NCBI GenBank assembly: GCA_031424095.1
Contig: JANPGU010000147.1
Coordinates: 1-19,181, forward strand
DNA: 19,181 nt
Direction of reading: 5' to 3'
Source: ZC4RG30 sp031424095
GTDB lineage: Bacteria > Pseudomonadota > Gammaproteobacteria > Steroidobacterales > Steroidobacteraceae
Part shown: positions 1-7,022 of the stretch, piece after piece
How positions within the stretch are numbered: the first letter of the stretch is position 1
Layout of the letters: every line of letters begins with the position of its first letter
Notes under the pieces: generated by a model
Seen by the model: the letters and a program-made list of their open reading frames with translations, nothing else
Told to the model about the DNA's origin: nothing
The model's database searches: none
Translations under genes and position numbers: made by a program

Positions 1-981
1 GGCTTCGTGGGTCCGGATGTGCCAATCGAGGTGCTGCTGGCAAGCAGGCGACCGTTTGGTCATCTGCCGTGGCGAACCGATGGACACACGCCCTGGGCCG
101 ATGAGTGGCTCGAGTCGGGCTTTCCCGGCTGGGCGCGCTCGATACTCGAACAGTGGCATGACGGCGCCTTCGATGGACTGCATTCTGTGGTGTTCTCCCG
201 CAGCGACGATGCCGCACAGCGGCTCTTCTACTATGTGCGCGAATTGCAGCAGCGTGGCAGCCTGCGGGGTCCGCAGCCGCTGGTGTTCGACATGTCGCTG
301 GTGCCGCGCGCATCCAGCCTTGCACACGCCGCCGATGCCGTGCTGGCACTGGCAGCAGCACTCGATGTCGCGCCGCAGGCATTGCCCGCGGCCATCCAGC
401 GCGCCGACGAATTGCGCCGGATGCTGCGGGACCTGCAACAACGCCGTGTGGGGCAGGGTGCGTTCTACGAGCGTCTGGCGCGTGCTGCGCTGTGGAATGA
501 TCCCTCCGGATGGCTTGGCAGCATTGCCGAACCTGCAGGCGCGCCCGCGACGCATCGTGTGCTGCTGGCGGGCAGCATGCCGCCCGATGATCGCCTGCAT
601 GCTGCGGTAGAGGCGACCGGTGCGAGTGTCATTGCTGAAGCCCACTCCTTTGCGCTCGACCGACTGCGTGCGCCGGCGTCGTCCGCGGACGAGCTGCCCG
701 CGCTGGCCATCGCTCGCCAGCTCTCGGCAAGTTCAGTCGGGCCGCGTGCGTTTTTCGATCGCGCCGGCTGGCTGGTTGCGCACGCCAGGGACACGCGGGC
801 TGACGCGGTGATCCTGTGGCTGACGCGCGAGGATGAGGCGCTCGCCTGGCAGGTGCCGGCGCAGCGCAAGGCGCTGGTCGCTGCAGGAATTCCCGCATTG
901 ATCCTGCCGGCCTCGCACTGGCTGGCCAACGATCATTCGCTCGATCGCATCATGAAATTCTGCCGGGAGACGTTTCGATGA
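1..981 (+). CDS. 2-hydroxyacyl-CoA dehydratase / benzoyl-CoA reductase-type subunit (HgdB/BcrB-like), 5' partial
   Basis: The frame is open from the window edge. A GTG lies at 7, but the residues before it (Gly-Phe) already fit the family's N-terminal region, so the true start is probably upstream. Family-like segments are PDVPIEVLL near the start (the P-x-E-L block), GAFDGLHSVVFSRSDDAAQR, a middle LLAGSMPPDD block (usual G-x-P-P), and a C-terminal ADAVILWLTREDEA...AAGIPALIL block. In characterised subunits, cysteines in these blocks bind a [4Fe-4S] cluster. Here those sites read Gly, Ser and Glu/Asp, and the only cysteine seen is six residues from the C-terminus. The family transfers a low-potential electron to a CoA ester. 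The partner is probably the gene at 3110-4396, and no ATP-dependent activator lies in the window. The stop overlaps the next ATG (ATGA). Fold-family call fairly sure; activity unknown. Confidence 0.75.
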   Translation, partial: GFVGPDVPIEVLLASRRPFGHLPWRTDGHTPWADEWLESGFPGWARSILEQWHDGAFDGLHSVVFSRSDDAAQRLFYYVRELQQRGSLRGPQPLVFDMSLVPRASSLAHAADAVLALAAALDVAPQALPAAIQRADELRRMLRDLQQRRVGQGAFYERLARAALWNDPSGWLGSIAEPAGAPATHRVLLAGSMPPDDRLHAAVEATGASVIAEAHSFALDRLRAPASSADELPALAIARQLSASSVGPRAFFDRAGWLVAHARDTRADAVILWLTREDEALAWQVPAQRKALVAAGIPALILPASHWLANDHSLDRIMKFCRETFR

Positions 982-3113
982 CGCTGCTACAAGGGCAACG
1001 CGTACTGGCACTGGGCGACATGGCACGGCGGCCGCTGTGCCGTCTGCTGGCCTCGCTGGGTGCGCAGATCGTGCACGAGGCGGCCGCTGAACACAGTATC
1101 CGCGCCGCACACTTTCTCGTGGATGGCGATGGATTGGAGCGTCTGGAAGACCAGGGTATTTCGCGCGCGCAGATCGAGGTCTGGAACCCCGCTGTGGTGC
1201 ATGTCTCCGTCACACCCTTCGGCAGCGGTGGCCCGCGTTCGCGCTGGCGCGGCAGTGAACTGGTGGCCTCGGCAATGGGCGGCGCGCTGCGTCTCACGGG
1301 TGAGCCGGATCGCGCGCCGGTAAAGGAAGCGCTCGATGCCTGCGGCTTCCACGCCGAGATGGTGGCAGCTGCCGGCGCGATGGCCGCGCACTATTCGCGC
1401 GGCGTTTCCGGGCGCGGACAGCATGTCGATGTCTCGGTGCAGGAGGTGGCTTTCAGCCGCAACGTGAATGGCGTGCTGGTGTGGCAATTCGACCGCCGCA
1501 AGCTGCATCGCGTGGGCGGTGCGCTGAACTACGGCCGCGCCACTGTGCGCTGCATCTGGGCGCTTGCCGATGGCTGGTGTTTCCACACGCTGATGACCGG
1601 CCGCTTCGGCGCGCCAGCGAACCAGGGCCTGTCGGATTGGATGGATGCGACCGGGCCCAATCCTTTGCATGGCGTGGACTGGCTGCGCTACAACCGTTCC
1701 ACGCTCGACCCGGCACTGCGGGTCGAATGGGAGGCGGCCATCGCAGCCTTCTTCCGCACACGCACGCGGGCCGAGATCCGCGACGAGGGGCAGCGTCGTG
1801 GCATCAATGCGGTTGTCGTCGCAGCGCCGGAAGACGTGCTCACCGACCCGCATCTCATGCTGCGCAAGTTCTGGCAGCAGGAGCAGGGTCGGCAGCAGCC
1901 CGGTCGCTTTGCGCAGCTCACACCAGCGGCTGGCAGCGCGCCAGTCGAAGCGCCACGAACCACTGCCCGCACCGGTCCGCTCGCGGGCCTCCGCATCCTG
2001 GACTTCTCCTGGGCGCTGGTGGGTTCGATCACCACCAAGGTGCTGGGTGATCTGGGCGCGGATGTGATCAAGGTCGAGACGCGCACGCGGCCCTGCCTGT
2101 CGCGTATCGACGTGCAGATCGCAGCGTCAAAGGCCGATGATTTCGACGACAAACCCTGGTTCGCACATCTGAATACTTCCAAGCGCAGCCTCTCCATGGA
2201 CCTGAAGCGCCCGGAGTCGCGCGAGATCCTGAATCCATTGCTGGGCTGGGCCGATGCCGTGGTCGAAAATTTCTCGCCCGGCACGATGGACAAGCTGGGC
2301 CTGGGTTTCACCCAGCTTTCGCCACGCTATCCCGGGCTCGTGATGGCTTCCGGCAGTGTCTACGGGCAGACCGGTCCGCTTGCGGGTGAGTGGGGCGTGG
2401 ATGGCACCGGTGGTGCGCTGTCGGGTCGCACCTGGATGACGGGTTGGGCTGATCGCGATCCGGTCGTTCCCGGTGCGGTTCCTTACGGCGACGTGATCGT
2501 CCCCTATGTGATGGCGGCGTGCATCGCGGCCGCACTGACGCAGCGCCTTGCGCAGGGCCGCGGCTGCCATATCGATGCCTCGATGTACGAAATCTGCGTG
2601 CAGCAGATGCACAGCGCAATCCTTGCCGCGCAGAGCGCAGCGCCGTTGCGGCGCATGGGCAACGCCGATCCAGCAGTGTTCCACCAGGATGTGTATCCCG
2701 CGCGCGGCGTGGATCGCTGGGTCGCCATCTCGTTGTTCAACGCCGATGAGCAGGCGCGCCTGAACGCGCTCGCCGGTGGCCGCCCGCTTGCCGAGTGGAC
2801 GCGCGAACAGGAAGATCATGCGCTCGCGGCATTGCTGCAGGGTGCAGGCATCGCCGCCGGCGTGGTGCAGGACATCGAAGACCTGCTGCTGCACGATGCG
2901 CAGCTGCGCGACCGCGGTGCGCTGGTCGAACTGCCACACCCGAAGCTCGGAGCGTTTGGTCATGTGCGCACGCCCATCAGTTTCTCCGTCGATGTCATAG
3001 CGCCGTACCGCGCGCCCGGAATCGGCGAGCACAATCGCGAGATCGCGCTGGAAGTAGCGGGCATTGGCGCCGCGCGCCATGCGGAACTTGACGCTGCGGG
3101 AGTCATGAAATGA
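978..3113 (+). CDS. Tandem (fused) class III CoA-transferase, CaiB/BaiF family
   Basis: A 711-residue protein made of two CaiB/BaiF-type halves. Residues 1-330 form a shortened, divergent copy with a FGSGGPRSRW loop and GQHVDVSVQE at 148-156. Residues 334-711 form a fuller copy with GPLAGLRILDFSWALVGS, LGDLGADVIKVE, VVENFSPGTMDKLGLG, SGSVYGQTGP and HIDASMYE at 531-538. Class III transferases move CoA between carboxylic acids through an aspartyl-CoA intermediate. At the expected catalytic position both halves carry Glu (156 and 538). Family members are normally about 400 residues and dimeric, so the fusion could be a one-chain heterodimer analogous to BbsE/BbsF. The ATG at 978 overlaps the preceding stop and follows GGGAG by 8 bases. 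Neighbours suggest it activates or recycles the acid used by the dehydratase-like pair. Family call sure; substrate unknown. Confidence 0.9.
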   Translation: MTLLQGQRVLALGDMARRPLCRLLASLGAQIVHEAAAEHSIRAAHFLVDGDGLERLEDQGISRAQIEVWNPAVVHVSVTPFGSGGPRSRWRGSELVASAMGGALRLTGEPDRAPVKEALDACGFHAEMVAAAGAMAAHYSRGVSGRGQHVDVSVQEVAFSRNVNGVLVWQFDRRKLHRVGGALNYGRATVRCIWALADGWCFHTLMTGRFGAPANQGLSDWMDATGPNPLHGVDWLRYNRSTLDPALRVEWEAAIAAFFRTRTRAEIRDEGQRRGINAVVVAAPEDVLTDPHLMLRKFWQQEQGRQQPGRFAQLTPAAGSAPVEAPRTTARTGPLAGLRILDFSWALVGSITTKVLGDLGADVIKVETRTRPCLSRIDVQIAASKADDFDDKPWFAHLNTSKRSLSMDLKRPESREILNPLLGWADAVVENFSPGTMDKLGLGFTQLSPRYPGLVMASGSVYGQTGPLAGEWGVDGTGGALSGRTWMTGWADRDPVVPGAVPYGDVIVPYVMAACIAAALTQRLAQGRGCHIDASMYEICVQQMHSAILAAQSAAPLRRMGNADPAVFHQDVYPARGVDRWVAISLFNADEQARLNALAGGRPLAEWTREQEDHALAALLQGAGIAAGVVQDIEDLLLHDAQLRDRGALVELPHPKLGAFGHVRTPISFSVDVIAPYRAPGIGEHNREIALEVAGIGAARHAELDAAGVMK

Positions 3114-4396
3114 GTGCTGAGATGGCGGCGCGGGATCGCAAGGACCTGGTGTGCACAGCAGCCGCAACCGCCTTCCAGAAGGCCTTTGGCGCCGAGTTGC
3201 GCGAGCGCGTGGTGGAACGCGGCGAGCCGTTTGCGGTGGCCCAGGCAGACACGCCACACGAGATCTTCCATGCGATGGATATCCCGGTCGTATCGAACCA
3301 GTGGTGGTCGGCGTACATCTCCGCCAAGAGACTATCGAGACGCTATTTCGCGGTGCTGGATGAGCAGGGCTATCCGCCGAACCGCTGCAATTACTGTTCG
3401 CTTGGACTGGCCTGTTCGCTGGCCAATGATCCGGCCAACGCGCCCTGGGGCGGTTTGCCGCGGCCCACGGTACTGGTGGCGCGCCTGACCTGCGACTGCA
3501 TCCAGCACGTGTTCTCGCAATGGGCCGATGTGCTGCAGACCGACTTCTTTCCGATGGAGGCACCAGCCTGGCCGCAGTCGCTGCCGCAGTGGTATCGCCA
3601 TTCGCGCAATCGGTGGCAGGAAGTATACGGCGCCGGGCGCATCGCACTGTTGACGCAGGAAATGCGCGACCTCATTGCGCTGCTCGAGCGCAAGACCGAT
3701 CGCCGCTTCGACATGCAGAAGTTCGAAGCGCTGATGGAGCGCATCAACGAGCAGGAAGAATACCTCGCCGAGGCTGCGGAGCTGGCAGGTTCTGCGCGCC
3801 CCTGCCCCGTATCCATCGTCGACCAGATGCCCAACACGATGATTCCGCAATGGCATCGTGGTTCAGAGTGGGCGGTGACCCATTCCCGCCGCTTCCGCGA
3901 CGAGGTGCGTGAACGCGTGCGCGCGGGGCGCGGCATCGCCACCAACGAGCGCCTGCGCCTGATGTGGATCGGGGCAGGACTCTGGCATGACACCTCTTTT
4001 TATCAGGCGCTGGAGGAACGGCTTGGCGCCGTGTTCGTCTGGTCCATGTACCTGCCGTTCGCGGGTGCACAGTACATCCGTGAGCTGCAGGGCCAGCCGC
4101 TGGAGGCCCTGGCAAGCCGCATCTGCTCGATGAACGAGGTGCTGCATCTGCCACCCTGGATGAACGAGTGGATGGTCAGCGAGGCGGGGCGCTGTGGCAT
4201 TGACGCGGCGGTGATGCTGGTGCCACCGGACAACCGGCTGTCGCAGTCCGGCACGCGCCTGACCAGCGAGGCATTGCGCGCGGCCGGGGTGCCCGTGCTT
4301 ACGCTGGATGCGGACATGGTGGATGCCAAGCACTGGGACCGCGATGCGGCCGTGGCGCACGTGGAGCAATTCCTGCAGACGGTGGTGCCACGGTGA
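3110..4396 (+). CDS. 2-hydroxyacyl-CoA dehydratase / benzoyl-CoA reductase-type subunit (HgdA-like)
   Basis: A 428-residue protein of usual length for the larger subunit of the dehydratase D component. The family's first cysteine block is clear (NRCNYCSLGLACS, Cys93, 96 and 102), as is the second (LTCDCIQHVF, Cys128 and 130). The C-terminal block DAAVMLVPPDNRLSQ, where a third cluster ligand normally sits, has no cysteine; Asn375 or a neighbour occupies the site. The tail GVPVLTLDADMVD...HVEQFLQ matches the usual ending of the family. Known members dehydrate 2-hydroxyacyl-CoA by a ketyl radical or reduce aromatic CoA esters, using [4Fe-4S] clusters and an ATP-driven activator. With the cysteine-poor partner at 1-981, at most one ordinary cluster appears possible. 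The ATG overlaps the preceding stop (ATGA), with GGGAG 7 bases upstream. Family call firm; reaction inferred only. Confidence 0.85.
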   Translation: MSAEMAARDRKDLVCTAAATAFQKAFGAELRERVVERGEPFAVAQADTPHEIFHAMDIPVVSNQWWSAYISAKRLSRRYFAVLDEQGYPPNRCNYCSLGLACSLANDPANAPWGGLPRPTVLVARLTCDCIQHVFSQWADVLQTDFFPMEAPAWPQSLPQWYRHSRNRWQEVYGAGRIALLTQEMRDLIALLERKTDRRFDMQKFEALMERINEQEEYLAEAAELAGSARPCPVSIVDQMPNTMIPQWHRGSEWAVTHSRRFRDEVRERVRAGRGIATNERLRLMWIGAGLWHDTSFYQALEERLGAVFVWSMYLPFAGAQYIRELQGQPLEALASRICSMNEVLHLPPWMNEWMVSEAGRCGIDAAVMLVPPDNRLSQSGTRLTSEALRAAGVPVLTLDADMVDAKHWDRDAAVAHVEQFLQTVVPR

Positions 4397-5427
4397 AATA
4401 CATCGCGGGCATCGTGCTGCTGCTGCTGGCCGCATGCGGCCAGGCGCCCGATACCGCAGTGACCGAGCTGGTCTACGCGACGCCGTACAGCCCGGCACAT
4501 CCTTTCAGCCGCGCGGACAAGCGCTGGATGAAATTCGTCGCGGAACGTTCGCGCGGCACGCTGCGCATCAGGCCCAGCTGGTCTGGTGCACTGCTGTCAT
4601 CGGAACACTCGATGCTCGAGCTGCGCCACGGCGTGGTGGACATCGGCCTGATCACGCCCATCTATGTGAAGGGTGGGGTGCATCTGATCCGCATCCAGTC
4701 GGGCTTCTACACCGGTACCACGCGCATCGCGGAGCAGGTGGCGTTGTATCGCTGCATGGCCGATGGCAATGCCGAGTTCGCGCGCGAACTTACCGGCCTC
4801 AAGGTGCTGGCCGTGCAGGGCGGCAGTCTGCCCGGTATCGTCACCCGCGATCGCCAGGTGCGTTCCCTGGCCGACCTCAAGGGCATGCGCATCCGCGTGC
4901 CCACCGAACTGCTCAACGTGATGCGCGGCCTGGGCGCCGATCCGGTCAACATGCCGATGAGTGAAGTCTATTCGGCAATGGCCAAGGGCGTCATCGATGG
5001 CCTGGTTGCGCCCACCGACACCTTCAAGGCCCTGCATCTGGCCGAGGTGTCCCGCTTTTACACGCAGCTGCGCGTGCCGCGCGGCGCCTATCCCGCGCGG
5101 GCCATGGGGATCCGCCGCTGGGAATCGCTGACGGCGGCGCAACGCGCCGTGCTGGACGCATCGATTCCCTATTGGGAGCAGGTGCTGGCCGAGGAAAACG
5201 AGCGCGCGCTCGATGAAGGCTGGCAGCTGGCGCAGCGCGAAGGCGTGGTGGGTGCGGCCGTCAGTGCAGCGGACCAGCGCCGTTTCGACGCGCTGTACCT
5301 GCACGAGGCCGGACGCAATGCCGACAGCCTCGCGCGGTATGGCATCGACGGGCGCAGCGTTTACGAACTGGCACGGGCAAGCGTAGGTACCGATGGTCAT
5401 GTCATCTGCCGGGAGAAGTCCGAATGA
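4393..5427 (+). CDS. TRAP transporter solute-binding lipoprotein, DctP family
   Basis: A 344-residue periplasmic receptor of the TRAP family, which binds carboxylates and hands them to a DctQM-type permease. It starts with a short lipoprotein signal, MKYIAGIVLLLLAAC, with a lipobox Cys at 15, so it is predicted to be membrane-tethered rather than free. Family features follow: YSPAHPFSRADKRWMKF, a GVVDIGLITPIY segment, the SLADLKGMRIRVP block whose Arg168 fits the conserved carboxylate-clamping arginine, and GADPVNMPMSEVYSAMAKGVIDGLVAP. No permease gene lies in the window. The start is GTG within a GTGA overlap with the upstream dehydratase-type gene, with a weak ribosome site, so translation is probably coupled. 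The place inside a CoA-ester operon suggests it recognises the acid this pathway uses. Family call firm; ligand unknown. Confidence 0.88.
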   Translation: MKYIAGIVLLLLAACGQAPDTAVTELVYATPYSPAHPFSRADKRWMKFVAERSRGTLRIRPSWSGALLSSEHSMLELRHGVVDIGLITPIYVKGGVHLIRIQSGFYTGTTRIAEQVALYRCMADGNAEFARELTGLKVLAVQGGSLPGIVTRDRQVRSLADLKGMRIRVPTELLNVMRGLGADPVNMPMSEVYSAMAKGVIDGLVAPTDTFKALHLAEVSRFYTQLRVPRGAYPARAMGIRRWESLTAAQRAVLDASIPYWEQVLAEENERALDEGWQLAQREGVVGAAVSAADQRRFDALYLHEAGRNADSLARYGIDGRSVYELARASVGTDGHVICREKSE

Positions 5428-6590
5428 AACAGGTGCTGGAGGGAATCCGCGTTGCGGACTTCAGTCATGTGATGGCAGGACCCTATGCGACGCACCTGCT
5501 GCGTCTGCTGGGTGCCGAGGTCATCAAGGTCGAGGCGCCGGGTCGTGGCGATGCCATGCGTTACTACGGCGCGGACCGCAGCTACGATGGCATGGCACCG
5601 GCGTTCATTGCGGTCAACGCCGGCAAGAAGTCGATCGTGCTCGATTTGAAGAAGCCATCTGACCTCGATGCGGCCCGTTCACTGGTGGCCCGTTGCGACG
5701 TGATGGTGGAAAATTTTCGTCCAGGTGTCATGCAGCGACTGGGCCTTGACTGGCCAGCGGCGCAGAAGCTCAACCCGCGCCTTGTCTATTGCTCGGTGTC
5801 GGGATACGGGCAGTCCGGACCGCGACGCGACTGGCCTGCGATCGACAACATCGTCCAGGCCACCAGCGGCATGATGAGCCTGGGTGGCGATCCGGATGGC
5901 CCGCCGATGCGCGTGGGATTTCCGGTGGTCGACACGCTGACTGGGCAGACTGCGGCCTTTGCCATTCTGGCCGCGCTGCTGCGGCGTGAACGTGGTGGTG
6001 AAGGCGAGTATCTCGATGTGGCAATGTTCGATGCGACGCTGGCATTCATGGCTTCCGCGGTGGTGCCCTACCTTGTGACGGGCCGCGCCCTGGAGCGAAC
6101 TGGCAACACCGGCTACAGCGGCCAGCCAACCTCGGCGCTGTTCGCAGCGCGGGATGGCCATCGCATCTCGCTGGGTGTCGTGCAGCAGCATCAGTTCGAA
6201 CAGCTGGCGCGTCTGCTGGACCGGCCGCAGTGGCTGAGCGACGCGCGCTTCGCGGATCCGGATCTGCGTCGCGCGAATGCGGTCGCGATGCAGGCTGAAC
6301 TGGCCGCGGTGCTGCTGAGCCGTGATGCGGCGGAGTGGGAAGGCTTGCTGAGCGCCGCTGGCATTCCCTGCGGCATGGTGCGTGACATCGGCGAGGCAAT
6401 GTCGTTGCCGGCGCTCGATGAACGTGCGTTGCGTCTGCCGCTGCAGGTGCCGGGCCTGCCGCAGCGTGAAGATGTCTCGATACTGGGTCCGGGATTTCTA
6501 TCTTCGCAAGGCCATACGCCCTCGCCCGGAGCACCGCCGCGCCATGGCGAACACACGGCGGAAATCCTTGCCTGGCTCACCGCAGGGTAA
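5424..6590 (+). CDS. Class III CoA-transferase, CaiB/BaiF family (single domain)
   Basis: A 388-residue, full-length CaiB/BaiF protein. It shows the standard order: LEGIRVADFSHVMAGPYAT, LLGAEVIKVEAPGRGD, the GKKSIVLDLKK strand, VMVENFRPGVMQRLGLD, SGYGQSGP, and GEYLDVAMFDATLAF, which keeps the catalytic-type Asp (about residue 203). The racemase histidine found in AGHD of alpha-methylacyl-CoA racemase is absent (the site reads WPAID), so CoA transfer is more likely than racemisation. It lies last in the five-gene operon, its ATG overlapping the preceding stop (ATGA) and GGGAG 8 bases upstream. It may be the ordinary transferase that loads CoA onto the substrate while the fused protein at 978 does another step, but this is inference. 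Its last 14 bases overlap the 3' end of the converging gene at 6577-6999. Confidence 0.92.
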   Translation: MKQVLEGIRVADFSHVMAGPYATHLLRLLGAEVIKVEAPGRGDAMRYYGADRSYDGMAPAFIAVNAGKKSIVLDLKKPSDLDAARSLVARCDVMVENFRPGVMQRLGLDWPAAQKLNPRLVYCSVSGYGQSGPRRDWPAIDNIVQATSGMMSLGGDPDGPPMRVGFPVVDTLTGQTAAFAILAALLRRERGGEGEYLDVAMFDATLAFMASAVVPYLVTGRALERTGNTGYSGQPTSALFAARDGHRISLGVVQQHQFEQLARLLDRPQWLSDARFADPDLRRANAVAMQAELAAVLLSRDAAEWEGLLSAAGIPCGMVRDIGEAMSLPALDERALRLPLQVPGLPQREDVSILGPGFLSSQGHTPSPGAPPRHGEHTAEILAWLTAG

Positions 6591-6999
6591 ATTCGAAGCC
6601 ATCGTATTGTGCGTGTGTCCAGACGATTTCCATCTTCAGCAAATGGGTGGAATCGACCTTTGCCTCGATCACAAAGCGGCATTCGAGCGTAATTTCGCCG
6701 TCTTCAAACCGACTGCTCGTCTTGCTGCCGGGGCCGCAGGTCAAAGGCAGTCCGTCCAGTGCAGGTGTCATCGACAGCTGCGTGTCGTCATGGCTGCCCA
6801 GAAAGCGGACCTTGAACAATGCCTGTTGAACGCCAGCCGCTGTGAACTGGCACGTGATATCCCGCTTGTCGCCGAAATCCGGTGCGCGCGTTTCGCATCG
6901 CGCCTCCCGCATGGACGCCGTGGGATCCGCCAGTGCAAGTTGCGCGCATGCCAAAGCCAGCACAGGAAATCCGGCCATGAAATGCAGTGCTGGCCGCAA
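6577..6999 (-). CDS. Small secreted four-cysteine protein of unknown function
   Basis: A 140-residue product that I do not recognise. The best start is TTG at 6999: GGAG lies 6 bases before it, whereas the in-frame ATG at 6978 has no ribosome site. The TTG start gives MRPALHF before a hydrophobic run ending LACAQLALA-DP, a plausible Sec signal peptide. The mature part has four cysteines (REARCETR, DITCQF, PLTCGP, TLECRF), suggesting two disulphides, and alternating beta-like segments ending in GFEFTLR. It begins 23 bases after the stop of the TonB-dependent receptor gene and is probably co-transcribed, so a periplasmic or outer-membrane accessory role for that receptor is a reasonable guess. 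Its 3' end overlaps the converging CoA-transferase gene by 14 bases. Coding status fairly likely; function unknown. Confidence 0.65.
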   Translation of the reverse strand: MRPALHFMAGFPVLALACAQLALADPTASMREARCETRAPDFGDKRDITCQFTAAGVQQALFKVRFLGSHDDTQLSMTPALDGLPLTCGPGSKTSSRFEDGEITLECRFVIEAKVDSTHLLKMEIVWTHAQYDGFEFTLR

Positions 7000-7005
7000 G
7001 CGGTG

Positions 7006-7009
7006 CTCC
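7006..7009 (-). promoter_or_regulatory. Ribosome binding site deciding a TTG start
   Basis: Reading leftwards, GGAG stands 6 bases before the TTG at 6999. It is the only good Shine-Dalgarno match between the receptor stop at 7023 and the signal-peptide coding region, and it favours TTG over the ATG at 6978. Confidence 0.5.
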
Positions 7010-7022
7010 GGAACTGCGGCGC

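Noticed and set aside
2127..3647. A 506-codon open frame on the minus strand across the CoA-transferase and dehydratase-type genes.
   Set aside because: It is antisense to two well-supported genes, has Arg/His/Ala-rich composition typical of high-GC shadow frames, and shows no family motif.
6590..6650. Search for a bidirectional terminator where blocks 1 and 2 converge.
   Set aside because: The genes overlap by 14 bases and no stem-loop with a U-run is visible on either strand nearby.
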